From positions 20,955-84,954 of the forward strand of contig NZ_JBEXDG010000048.1 of assembly GCF_040605635.1 (NCBI RefSeq): a stretch of 64,000 bases of DNA. Direction: 5' to 3'. Position 1 is the first letter of the stretch. Each line of letters begins with the position of its first letter. Made by a program: the position numbers and the translations under genes. Positions 7,892 to 16,331 of the stretch are shown piece after piece. This DNA comes from Dactylosporangium sp040605635. GTDB lineage: Bacteria > Actinomycetota > Actinomycetes > Mycobacteriales > Micromonosporaceae. Below the pieces are notes generated by a model. It searched no databases. It saw only the letters and a program-made list of their open reading frames with translations, and was not told the DNA's origin.

Positions 7892-10720
7892 GTGCCCGAG
7901 CCGATCGGCCTGGTCAACGACAGTCACACGCCCGCCATGGCGGAGGCATCGCTGAGCCTGCTGGTGCAGGAGCGCATGATCGTCGTGCTCAACGCCAAGA
8001 ACGGCACCGTCATCTCGGTGAACGACCGGGTGCTGGACACCATCGACGTGCCGTTCGACGAGCTGATCGGCAAACGGCTGGAGGAGGTCTGGCACCTGCA
8101 GTCGCAGATCGTGGACCAGCTCATGGACAGCGCCCGGGTCGGGCAGTTCCTGGAGCAGGTGACGTCGATCGTCGACAGCGGCGGGCGGCAGCGGTGGCTG
8201 CGGCTCAACTGCGGTCCGGTGCGCGGCGCGGGCCGGGAGCCCGACGCGATCCTGCTCACCGCGTACGACATCACCAACGACCGGCGCCTGCTCGCCGAGC
8301 TGCGCGGCAAGTACGCGGCGGTCGACCGGGCGCAGGCGGTCATCGAGTTCGACCTCACCGGCGAGATCCTCGGCGCGAACGAGAACTTCCTGCAGCTGAC
8401 CGGCTACTCGCTCGGTGACGTCGTCGGCAAGCACCACCGGATGTTCGTCGACGAGACGTACGCGGAGAGCTCCGAGTACACCGACCTGTGGGCCCGGCTG
8501 GGCCGGGGCGAGGCCACCAGCGGGGAGTTCAAGCGGATCGGGCGCGGCGGCCGGGAGGTGTGGCTGCGGGCGAGCTACAACCCGATCTTCGACCTGGAGG
8601 GTCGCCCGTACAAGATCGTCAAGTACGCGATGGACGTGACGGAGCAGAAGCTGCGCACGGTCGAGTACGAGGGCAAGGTCGCCGCGATCAGCCGGGCGCA
8701 GGCGGTCATCGAGTTCGAGCTGGACGGCACGATCCGGCAGGTGAACAAGAACTTCCTGGACGCGACCGGCTACGAGGCCGACGAGCTGATCGGGCAGCAC
8801 CACAAGAAGCTGGTCACCGAGGACGAGGCGCGCAGCACCGCCTACAAGAACTTCTGGCAGAAGCTCACCAAGGGCCACTACGAGGCCGGGGAGTTCAAGC
8901 GGATCGGCAAGAACGGCCGGGAGGTGTGGCTGCAGGCGACGTACAACCCGATCTTCGACCTGGAAGGCCGCCCGTACAAGGTCGTCAAGTACGCCACCGA
9001 CATCACCGAGACCAAGCAGCGCAACGCCGAGTACGAGGGCAAGGTCACCGCGATCGACCGGGCGCAGGCGGTCATCGAGTTCGACCTCGACGGGATCATC
9101 GTCGACGCGAACCGTAACTTCCTGCAGCTGACCGGTTACACGAACGTCGAGGAGCTGCGCGGCAAGCACCACCGGATGTTCGTCGACCCGATCTACGCGG
9201 CAAGCGAGGAATACCGGGCATTCTGGGCGAAACTGGCCCGCGGCGAGTTCGAGGCCGGCGAATACAAGCGGCTCGGCAAGGCCGGCAAGGAGGTGTGGCT
9301 CCAGGCGACGTACAACCCGATCTTCGACCTCGAGGGCCGCCCGTACAAGATCGTCAAGTACGCCACCGACGTCACCGACGTGAAGTTGCGCAACGCGGAG
9401 TTCGAGGGCAAGGTCGCGGCGATCAACCGGGCCCAGGCGGTCATCGAGTTCGACCCCAAGGGCAACGTCCTGGACGCCAACCGCAACTTCCTGGACCTGT
9501 TCGGCTACAGCCTGGACGAGGTCCGCGGCAAGCACCACCGGCTCTTCGTCGACCCCGTCGACGCCACCTCGGACCACTACCAGGACTTCTGGACGCGGCT
9601 GCAGCGCGGCGAGTACGACACCGGCGCATACAAGCGGATCTCGAAGGACGGCCGGGAGATCTGGATCCAGGCGTCCTACAACCCGATCCTCGACCTGGAG
9701 GGCCGCCCGTACAAGATCGTGAAGTTCGCGGCGGACGTGACGGCGACGCGGCTGCGCAACGCCGAGTTCGAGGGCAAGGTCACCGCGATCAACCGGGCCC
9801 AGGCCGTCATCGAGTTCGACCTCGAGGGCAACGTCCTGACCGCCAACGACAACTTCCTGCGGACCATGGGCTTCACACTGCGCGAGATCATCGGGCAGCA
9901 CCACAGCATGTTCTGCACCCAGGACTACATCACCTCGCAGGACTACCGGGACTTCTGGCTGCGGCTGAGCCGCGGCGAGTTCCTCACCGGCCGGTTCCAC
10001 CGCATCGGCAAGTACGGCCGCGACGTGTACCTGCAGGCGACGTACAACCCGATCTTCGACCTCAAGGGCGAGCCGGTGAAGGTCGTCAAGTACGCGCAGG
10101 ACATCACCGAACAGATCGCCCTGGAGCACCGGCTCACCACGAAGACCAAGGAGATGAGCAGCGCGATCGACGAGCTGTCGACGTCGATCGCGCAGATCGT
10201 CGGCAACGCCGGGCACGCCAGCGAACTCGCCGGGGAGACCCAGTCCAACGCGCAGCGGGGCTTCGAGGAGCTGCGCAAGTCGATCGAGGCCATCGACCTG
10301 ATGGAGCGCTCCTCCGACCAGATCGCCGCGATCGTGCAGGTCATCGGGGAGATCGCGTCGCAGACCAACCTGCTCGCGTTCAACGCCTCGATCGAGGCGG
10401 CCCGCGCCGGTGAGCACGGCGTCGGGTTCTCCGTCGTCGCCGGTGAAGTCCGCAAGCTCGCCGAACGCTCCTCCGACTCGGCCCGGGAGATCAGCCGGCT
10501 CATCGTGGAGTCGGCGACCCGGATCAACCAGGGCTCGCAGGTGGCGCAGCGGGCGCAGGACGCGTTCGAGGAGATCCTGCGCAGCGTCGGCAAGACCGCC
10601 GAGTCGATCCACCAGATCGTCACCTCGACCCGCCAGCAGCAGGAGGCGTCGCGGACCGTCAACACGCTGATCGGTGACCTCATCGGCGCCACGCCCACGT
10701 CCGGTGCGCCGGTAGTATGA
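7892..10720 (+). CDS. soluble chemoreceptor with one divergent and five tandem PAS domains
   Basis: A 942-residue methyl-accepting chemotaxis protein without transmembrane segments or HAMP domain. A divergent N-terminal PAS-like domain (about residues 20-140) is followed by five near-identical PAS/PAC units of 122-123 residues. Each has RAQAVIEFDxxG, GKHHRMFVD and NPIFDLEGRPYKIVKYAxDVT. The short cytoplasmic signalling domain begins near residue 770 and carries the hairpin tip IGEIASQTNLLAFNASIEAARAG... that contacts CheW and CheA. The GTG at 7892 is chosen because GAGGAG stands 5 bases upstream. The stop overlaps the next ATG (ATGA), coupling it to the CheW-like gene. The PAS units may bind haem or flavin as in Aer-like redox receptors; that part is inference. 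Confidence 0.93.
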   Translation: MPEPIGLVNDSHTPAMAEASLSLLVQERMIVVLNAKNGTVISVNDRVLDTIDVPFDELIGKRLEEVWHLQSQIVDQLMDSARVGQFLEQVTSIVDSGGRQRWLRLNCGPVRGAGREPDAILLTAYDITNDRRLLAELRGKYAAVDRAQAVIEFDLTGEILGANENFLQLTGYSLGDVVGKHHRMFVDETYAESSEYTDLWARLGRGEATSGEFKRIGRGGREVWLRASYNPIFDLEGRPYKIVKYAMDVTEQKLRTVEYEGKVAAISRAQAVIEFELDGTIRQVNKNFLDATGYEADELIGQHHKKLVTEDEARSTAYKNFWQKLTKGHYEAGEFKRIGKNGREVWLQATYNPIFDLEGRPYKVVKYATDITETKQRNAEYEGKVTAIDRAQAVIEFDLDGIIVDANRNFLQLTGYTNVEELRGKHHRMFVDPIYAASEEYRAFWAKLARGEFEAGEYKRLGKAGKEVWLQATYNPIFDLEGRPYKIVKYATDVTDVKLRNAEFEGKVAAINRAQAVIEFDPKGNVLDANRNFLDLFGYSLDEVRGKHHRLFVDPVDATSDHYQDFWTRLQRGEYDTGAYKRISKDGREIWIQASYNPILDLEGRPYKIVKFAADVTATRLRNAEFEGKVTAINRAQAVIEFDLEGNVLTANDNFLRTMGFTLREIIGQHHSMFCTQDYITSQDYRDFWLRLSRGEFLTGRFHRIGKYGRDVYLQATYNPIFDLKGEPVKVVKYAQDITEQIALEHRLTTKTKEMSSAIDELSTSIAQIVGNAGHASELAGETQSNAQRGFEELRKSIEAIDLMERSSDQIAAIVQVIGEIASQTNLLAFNASIEAARAGEHGVGFSVVAGEVRKLAERSSDSAREISRLIVESATRINQGSQVAQRAQDAFEEILRSVGKTAESIHQIVTSTRQQQEASRTVNTLIGDLIGATPTSGAPVV
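8308..10135 (+). repeat. five tandem PAS-encoding repeats, period 366-369 bp
   Basis: The string encoding RAQAVIEF recurs at about 8327, 8693, 9059, 9428 and 9794, giving spacings of 366, 366, 369 and 366 bases. Long stretches are nearly identical at the DNA level (for example the part encoding NPIFDLEGRPYK). This points to recent in-frame duplication or gene conversion. It is a likely site of copy-number variation by homologous recombination. Confidence 0.9.
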
Positions 10721-12240
10721 CCGGGACCTTGTACGGGGTGTTCACCGTCGCCGACGTGCAGGTGGCGCTGCCGCTGTCGGAGCTGCGGGAGGTGATCCCG
10801 TGCCCGGCCGCGTTCGACCCGCTCCTCGCGGTCGCGCCCGGTCTCGTGGGTGCGGTCAACCTGCGTCACCAGGTGATTCCGGTGCTGGACCTGCGGCTGC
10901 TGCTGGACCGCCGCGACGCCGCCGACGCAGAGGTCGTCGTGGTCGTCACCTACGACGGGTCGGTGTTCGGGCTGCTCGCGCACGCCGTGCGGGGTGTGGT
11001 GTTCATCGAGGACGATGCGCACCTGGAGATCAGCGTCAACACGGACCTGCCGCTGTTCAGCCGCACGTTCGAACGCCCCGACGACAGCGCCGTCGTCAGC
11101 GTCCTGGACTGCGCCGCCGTCAAGCACACCCCCGGCATGGTCCTCGCCGAGGACACCGGCGGGCCGAGCGGCGCCGTCGCCCAGGCGCAGGCGGCCGACG
11201 CAGGGACCTCTGCCGGGACCTCCGCCGGCGGCCGGCGCATGATGATGCTGCTGCGCTGCGGCGGGATCGGCCTCGCCGTCGACGTGTCGCACATCCACTC
11301 CGTGGTCCCGGAGCTGATCCTCAAGTCCTCCCCGCTGGACGGCCCCACGATCCACGGCGTCGTCGTGCTCGGCGACCGGTTCGTGCCGACCGTCGACACG
11401 CTCGCCGTCCTCGGGCTCGGCGCGCTCAGCCCCGTCGACGTGAAGCGTGGTGTCTCCCTCTCCTACGAGCGTGGCCTGCTCGCGTTCGCCGTCACCGAGG
11501 TCGTCAGCATCGTCGCCGTCCCGGACGCGGACGTGCTGCCGATGCCGGAGTTCGGGCTGCCCTCCTCCGGGCACGCCGTCGGGATCCTGCCCGGCCAGGC
11601 CGGCGGCTCCTACCTGGTCCTCGACGGCGCGGCACTGCGCGCGGACGAGGGCCTCGGCACGATCGCGGCGCTCGGCACGCCCGTCGGCGGCGCGCCACCC
11701 GTGACCCGTGTCGCCGCACGGTCCGACGCGTCGGACCCCCGCTTCGACGGCCGTGCCATCGAGACCAGTGTGCGGAAGTTCCTCACGTACGACGCCGGCG
11801 TCGACGTCGCCACCCCGCTGACCCAGATCACCGAGATCGTGCCGTTCCCCGCCGACGTCATCCCGCTCATGGACGGCGGCCCGCTGCGCGGCGTCTTCAC
11901 CCACCAGCGCGCGTCGGTGCCGCTGATCTGCCTCACCGGCCTGCTCGGCCGGCACGCCGAGATCGACGAGGCGACCGCGCGGGTCCTGCTCATCGAGGTC
12001 CGCGGCACCCGCGTCGGCTTCATCGTGCCGCAGCTGCGCGCGATCGAGGAGTCCGTGTGGGAGGAGCGCCGCGCCGACGCCGACCCGGACGCGCCCGTCT
12101 CCCTGGCCGGCAGCCCCCTGGTGAAGATCGGTGGCCGGATGCTGCCCCGCATCGACCTGGAGCAGGTCGTGCGGACTATGGTGACCGATCATGAGCGGTC
12201 TGATCCGGCTGGAGATCGACGGGCATTCGCCGACGCCTGA
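10717..12240 (+). CDS. three-domain CheW-like chemotaxis coupling protein
   Basis: A 507-residue protein with three CheW modules: about residues 1-150 (YGVFTVADVQVALPLSELREVI ... PGLVGAVNLRHQVIPVLDL), 165-310 (MMLLRCGGIGLAVDVSHIHSV ... HGVVVLGDRFVPTVD) and 340-490 (RKFLTYDAGVDVATPLTQIT ... RGVFTHQRASVPLICL). Each shows the two conserved beta-barrel segments ending in G-V-x(n)-V-P-x-x-x-L. It should link chemoreceptors to CheA in an array. The start overlaps the chemoreceptor stop by ATGA. The end overlaps the following aminotransferase gene by 50 bases. No CheA, CheB or CheR is in the window. Confidence 0.88.
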   Translation: MTGTLYGVFTVADVQVALPLSELREVIPCPAAFDPLLAVAPGLVGAVNLRHQVIPVLDLRLLLDRRDAADAEVVVVVTYDGSVFGLLAHAVRGVVFIEDDAHLEISVNTDLPLFSRTFERPDDSAVVSVLDCAAVKHTPGMVLAEDTGGPSGAVAQAQAADAGTSAGTSAGGRRMMMLLRCGGIGLAVDVSHIHSVVPELILKSSPLDGPTIHGVVVLGDRFVPTVDTLAVLGLGALSPVDVKRGVSLSYERGLLAFAVTEVVSIVAVPDADVLPMPEFGLPSSGHAVGILPGQAGGSYLVLDGAALRADEGLGTIAALGTPVGGAPPVTRVAARSDASDPRFDGRAIETSVRKFLTYDAGVDVATPLTQITEIVPFPADVIPLMDGGPLRGVFTHQRASVPLICLTGLLGRHAEIDEATARVLLIEVRGTRVGFIVPQLRAIEESVWEERRADADPDAPVSLAGSPLVKIGGRMLPRIDLEQVVRTMVTDHERSDPAGDRRAFADA

Positions 12241-12955
12241 GGAGCTCTACCACCCGGCGCTGGTCAACTACGGCCACCTGACCGCGATGCAGGTCCGCTC
12301 GGGCCGCGTGCAGGGCCTCGACCTGCACCTGAGCCGCCTGGCGGCGCAGTCGCTGGCCCTGTTCGACACGCCGCTGGAGCCGTCGCACGCCCGGTCGCTG
12401 CTGCGGCACGCCGTCCGCGACGTGCCCGACGCCGCCGTGCGGGTCAACGTCCTGCGTCCCACGCCGGACGGTCCGCTGTCGGTGCTCGTCGCCGTCCGTC
12501 CGCCGGTGTACCCGTCGCCGACGCCGCTGCGGCTGATGTCGGTGCCGTACCAGCGGCCCCTCGCGCACATCAAGCACCTCGGCGGCTTCGGCCAGATCTA
12601 CTGGGGCCGCGCCGCCGTCGAGCACGGCTTCGACGACGCGCTGCTCACCGCCCCGGACGGCGAGATCACCGAGGCCGCGGTGCACAACATCGCCTTCCAC
12701 GACGGCGCCCACGTCGTCTGGCCCGACGCGCCCGCCCTGCCCGGCATCGCGATGCAGCTGATCGAGCCGCTCCTGCCGTCCCGCCGCGCCAGGATCACCC
12801 TCGCCGACCTGCCGCTGTTCCGCGCCGCCTTCGTCACCAACTCCATCGGCGTCGTCGCCGTCTCGGCCATCGACGAGCACACCTTCCCCGTCGACCCCGA
12901 CCTGATGTCGACGGTCACCGGCGCGCTCGGCGCCGTCCCGTGGGACGAGCTCTGA
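12191..12955 (+). CDS. class IV PLP-dependent aminotransferase
   Basis: A 254-residue protein of the branched-chain aminotransferase / aminodeoxychorismate lyase fold. The PLP-binding Lys is expected in HIKHLGGFGQIYWGR (about residue 119). The family's E-x(n)-N signature appears in GEITEAAVHNIAFHDG. The ATG at 12191 is inside the CheW-like gene, giving a 50-base overlap in another frame. The chemotaxis connection is probably only positional. The substrate (branched-chain amino acid, D-amino acid or ADC) cannot be told from sequence. Confidence 0.85.
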   Translation: MSGLIRLEIDGHSPTPEELYHPALVNYGHLTAMQVRSGRVQGLDLHLSRLAAQSLALFDTPLEPSHARSLLRHAVRDVPDAAVRVNVLRPTPDGPLSVLVAVRPPVYPSPTPLRLMSVPYQRPLAHIKHLGGFGQIYWGRAAVEHGFDDALLTAPDGEITEAAVHNIAFHDGAHVVWPDAPALPGIAMQLIEPLLPSRRARITLADLPLFRAAFVTNSIGVVAVSAIDEHTFPVDPDLMSTVTGALGAVPWDEL

Positions 12956-12960
12956 CGGTC

Positions 12961-12980
12961 CCTCCCCCGTGAGAGGGAGG
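12961..12980 (+). terminator. hairpin after the aminotransferase gene
   Basis: CCTCCC (12961-12966) and GGGAGG (12975-12980) form a 6-bp stem with an 8-base loop a few bases after the stop at 12955. There is no U-run. It is plausible as a weak intrinsic terminator. Confidence 0.35.
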
Positions 12981-13038
12981 CCGAAGACCCCTCGCCGCGG
13001 GGAGGTGCCGGCGGCGCGCGACGACAAGCATCGACGGC

Positions 13039-15042
13039 ATGTTCCGAATGTTGACAGCGCTGGCGTTGCGCCGGCCCGTGATGGTCATCGTGTTCTGGGT
13101 CGCCGTCGTCGGCGTCGGGTTCGGCGTCGGCGGCGGGGTGTTCATGAAGCTCACCGCGCAGGTCGCGACCGTGCCCGGGTCGGAGACCGAGCGGGCCCTT
13201 GAGCTGCGCAAGGACGCCGCCGGGCCGCGGCCGGCGCAGCTGACCGTCGTCGCGACCGGCGGGGTCGACCTGACCGCCGCACTCACCGACGTGCGCGGCA
13301 TCGCCGGGGTCAGCGACGTCGGCGAGCCGATGCCCGCCGCCGACGGCAGCGCGGTCCTGCTGCAGGTCGCGGTCAAGGACGCCGCGACCGCCGAGAAGGT
13401 CGCGACGCGGCTGCGGGCCGTCGACAGCAAGCAGGTGACCGTGACCGGCGGCCCGCTCACCGACGCCGAGTTCGCCACGCAGGCGCAGTCCGACGTGCAA
13501 AGAGCCGAGCTCTTCACACTGCCGGTCGTGCTGGTGCTGCTCGTGATCGTGTTCGGCGGGCTCCTCGCCGGGGCGATGCCGCTGCTGGTCGCGGTCGCCG
13601 GGATCGGCGGCACGTTCGGCCTGCTCTACGCGCTGAGCTTCGCCACCGACGTCTCCGTCTACGCGATCCAGGTCGCCACCATGCTCAGCGTCGGCCTCGC
13701 CGTCGACTACGGGCTGCTGCTGATCAGCCGCTTCCGCACCGAACGGGCCGGCACCGGCGACGTGGCCGCCGCGCTCGCCGCCGCCGTCGACAAGGCCGGG
13801 CGGACGATCGCGGTCACCGGGCTCACCGTCGCGGCGAGCCTGCTCGGGCTGGCCGTCTTCCCCGACGCGTTCCTGCGGTCGATGGGTCTCGCCGGCACCG
13901 GCGTCGTCCTGGTCAACATGTTCGCCGTCCTCACGCTGCTGCCGGCGGTCCTCGCCCTCGTCGGCAAGCGGGTCAGGCCCGCCGCCGCCCGCACCGGCGA
14001 CGGGGTCTTCGGCAGGCTGGCGGCCGCGGTGCAGCGCCGCCCCCTGCTCACCACCGTCCTGACCGGCGCGGCGCTGCTCGCCCTCGCCGTCCCCGCGCTC
14101 GACATGCGCCTCGGCAACAGCGACGCGCGGGCGCTGCCGGCCTCCACGCAGACCCGGCAGCAGTACGACCAGTTCGCCGCCCACTTCCCGGAGCTCATCG
14201 GGCCGGACGACATCATCGCCGTGGTCCGCGCATCCGCCACCGACACCGCGACCCTGCAGTTCGCCGACCGGGTCCGCGCCGTTCCGGGCGTGTCCGCGGT
14301 GCGGGTCGAGCCCGTTTCCGCGGCGGTGGCCATGGTACGAGCGACGCCCGTCCACCGGCCGGAGACCGAGCAGGGGCGCGCGACGGTGAACGCGGTCCGT
14401 GCCGTGGCGGCGCCGTTCGAGGTCCTCGTCACCGGCGACGCGGCCCGGCTCGTCGACTACCGGGGCATGCTCGCCGACTACGGGCCGATCGCCGCGCTCG
14501 TGGTGGTGGCCGCGACGATCGCGCTGCTCGCCGCGTTCACCCGCTCGGTGCTGCTGCCCCTGAAGGCCGTCGTCACCAGCGTCCTGAGCATCGGCGCGGC
14601 GCTGGGCGCGGTCACGCTCGTCTTCCAGGAGCGCGGCGACCTCGGCATGATCGACCTGACGGTGCCGGTCCTCGTCGCGGCGATCGCGTTCGGCCTGTCC
14701 GTCGACTACGAGGTGTTCCTGCTCGCCCGCATCCGCGAGCACCGGCTCACCGGCGCGGACTCCCGCCGGTCGGTCGCGGTCGGCCTGCAGCAGACCGGCC
14801 GGATCGTCACCTCCGCGGCGCTGCTGCTCGTGGTGGTGTTCGCCGGGTTCCTGCTCGGCGGGTTCGCGCCGATCCGGGAGATCGGCCTCGGCCTGGTCGT
14901 CGCGATCGTCCTGGACGCCACCGTGGTCCGGATGCTGTTCGTGCCCGCGACGATGACCCTGCTGGGCCGGGCCGCGTGGTGGCCGGGCCGCGTCCCATCC
15001 GCCAAGCCCGTCGCGGAGCCGGCGCCGGCGCTGGTCTCATAG
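13039..15042 (+). CDS. MMPL-family (RND-type) transporter
   Basis: A 667-residue membrane protein with the two-fold MMPL layout: one helix, an extracellular domain (residues 45-150), five helices, a second extracellular domain and five helices. Typical MMPL helices are SVGLAVDYGLLLISRFRTER (about 215) and AFGLSVDYEVFLLARIREHR (about 565), with the conserved Asp-Tyr of the proton path. It probably exports a lipid or hydrophobic compound across the membrane. There is no LuxR/TetR regulator next to it, and the ribosome-binding site before ATG 13039 is weak. Confidence 0.92.
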   Translation: MFRMLTALALRRPVMVIVFWVAVVGVGFGVGGGVFMKLTAQVATVPGSETERALELRKDAAGPRPAQLTVVATGGVDLTAALTDVRGIAGVSDVGEPMPAADGSAVLLQVAVKDAATAEKVATRLRAVDSKQVTVTGGPLTDAEFATQAQSDVQRAELFTLPVVLVLLVIVFGGLLAGAMPLLVAVAGIGGTFGLLYALSFATDVSVYAIQVATMLSVGLAVDYGLLLISRFRTERAGTGDVAAALAAAVDKAGRTIAVTGLTVAASLLGLAVFPDAFLRSMGLAGTGVVLVNMFAVLTLLPAVLALVGKRVRPAAARTGDGVFGRLAAAVQRRPLLTTVLTGAALLALAVPALDMRLGNSDARALPASTQTRQQYDQFAAHFPELIGPDDIIAVVRASATDTATLQFADRVRAVPGVSAVRVEPVSAAVAMVRATPVHRPETEQGRATVNAVRAVAAPFEVLVTGDAARLVDYRGMLADYGPIAALVVVAATIALLAAFTRSVLLPLKAVVTSVLSIGAALGAVTLVFQERGDLGMIDLTVPVLVAAIAFGLSVDYEVFLLARIREHRLTGADSRRSVAVGLQQTGRIVTSAALLLVVVFAGFLLGGFAPIREIGLGLVVAIVLDATVVRMLFVPATMTLLGRAAWWPGRVPSAKPVAEPAPALVS

Positions 15043-15075
15043 TCGTCATGGCGCGCAGGTCGGCGCCGCCGCGCG

Positions 15076-15924
15076 GTGGCGGTGACCCGCGCGGTCGTGG
15101 CGGCGGTGGTGCCGTGTCCGGGCGGCGTGGTTGCGAGATGCTTGAGCCGGGTCCGGTCGGTTGCAATCCCCCTGATCTCCGGACCCGGCTCCTTCTCCTA
15201 CGACACCCCGCACCGCGGCGCCGTCATCCCGCTGGGCCTGCAGGCGTTCTCACAATTCATCCCGTCGCTGCCGGGCTTCACCAACGACTTCGCGAAGCAG
15301 ATGAACAGCCCGGCGGCCCGGCAGATGCTGTGGCGGCACTACGACCCGAAGACCGGCGCGATCGGCGAGGCTCCGGAACGCACGGCGTTCAAGGCCGAGC
15401 TGGAGCGCGTCGGCGGCTGGCCGCGGCGCCCCCGGACCCTCGCCCTGGCCAACGGCGCCGGCGACAGCTCGGGCCTGAAGATCCCGCCGGGCGACGTCGC
15501 CCTCACGGTCGACAAGATCTTCCCCGGCACCACGTTCATCACCCAGGCCGGCGGCAACGCAACGGTGGCGGAACTGAAGCGCAGATTCCCCGCCGCGGAG
15601 AAGACCATCACCACGAAGGACCTGCCGGAGCTGGACAGCGCCCCCGGCGGCACCCTCGACTCGTTCGAGATCCTCGCCGACGCACTGCGGGCGAAGGGTG
15701 CCACGATCGACCTGCGGCACCCGACGGTGTGCTTCGTCCCCACCGTCAGCGCCGTGTCGATCCGCGACATCGACGAGCAGTCCGACCTGTACAGCAGCGT
15801 CGACCAGCTCGACCCGAACGAGGCCGACCTCGACGACTTCCACACCTCCGGCACGAACACCCCGCACACGGCCATCACCCACGAACTCGGGCAGTGGCTC
15901 GTCGACCGCATCGGCGACCGGTAA
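15076..15924 (+). pseudogene. 5'-truncated alpha/beta-hydrolase-like gene
   Basis: From about 15180 the frame reads SYDTPHRGAVIPLGLQAFSQ, MNSPAARQMLWRHYDPKTG and, near the end, NTPHTAITHELGQWLVDRI. This resembles the C-terminal two thirds of a lipase/esterase-like alpha/beta hydrolase, in which the catalytic-Ser elbow (GxSxG) normally precedes the DTPHRGA segment. No such elbow is present, and the first 35 codons (Val/Arg/Cys-rich, no signal peptide) look like random readthrough. The 5' half therefore appears to be missing. The family call is from remembered resemblance only; a complete short protein of unknown function is the alternative. Confidence 0.5.
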
Positions 15925-15966
15925 GCGCCCGCCCCGCCGCCCGGTGGCCGTCCCGGCCGCCGGGCG

Positions 15967-16155
15967 TTATCGGGGCGGGTTGGTGTAGAGGCTGGTGCCG
16001 CAGCCCGCCTCGCCCGGCGTCAGCTGGATGCGGTCGAAGCTGACCGGCTGCGTCACGCCGGCGGGGGTCCGGATCATCACGACGCACTCGCGTTCGGCGG
16101 GCACGCCCACCGCCGCCACCAGCGTGCCCGGAACTGTACGGCTGTCGATGCACAC
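15967..16155 (-). CDS. hypothetical small protein (62 residues)
   Basis: A GTG-started ORF contains GTLVAAVGVPAERECVVM and ends TSLYTNPPR, with three Cys residues. There is no SD and no recognisable domain. It lies beyond a strong 13-bp hairpin and a LacI-type promoter that point in its direction. It may be the tail of a lost gene, or not be coding. Confidence 0.3.
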   Translation of the reverse strand: MCIDSRTVPGTLVAAVGVPAERECVVMIRTPAGVTQPVSFDRIQLTPGEAGCGTSLYTNPPR

Positions 16156-16159
16156 GCAT

Positions 16160-16193
16160 GGGCCCGTCCGGCGCTCCCATGCCGGACGGGCCC
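16160..16193 (-). terminator. perfect 13-bp stem hairpin
   Basis: GGGCCCGTCCGGC (16160-16172) is the exact reverse complement of 16181-16193, with an 8-base loop. It is the most stable hairpin seen in the region and fits a transcription terminator. It lies downstream of the minus-strand gene 16332-18521 and also of the minus-strand promoter at 16283-16311. Confidence 0.65.
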
Positions 16194-16264
16194 TGTCAGC
16201 GGTGCTGATCGAGGCCGCCAGGGAGCCTGCCCGGGCCGGTGGCGGCCGACCCGGGCAAGCCTGC

Positions 16265-16311
16265 TGAGAGCGCTCTCACAGCATTCAACTTCGATGGAGC
16301 TCGATTGTCAA
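16265..16311 (-). promoter_or_regulatory. LacI-type repressed promoter with no obvious gene
   Basis: On the minus strand, TTGACA (16311-16306) is followed after 17 bases by TTGAAT (16288-16283). Four bases later comes the 14-bp perfect palindrome TGAGAGCGCTCTCA (16278-16265). The palindrome resembles the Streptomyces CebR operator TGGGAGCGCTCCCA and would cover the transcription start, as in LacI-family repression. Within about 70 bases downstream the 13-bp hairpin follows, and no convincing gene lies between. Confidence 0.7.
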
Positions 16312-16331
16312 ACGTTGTTAACAAGAAACTT

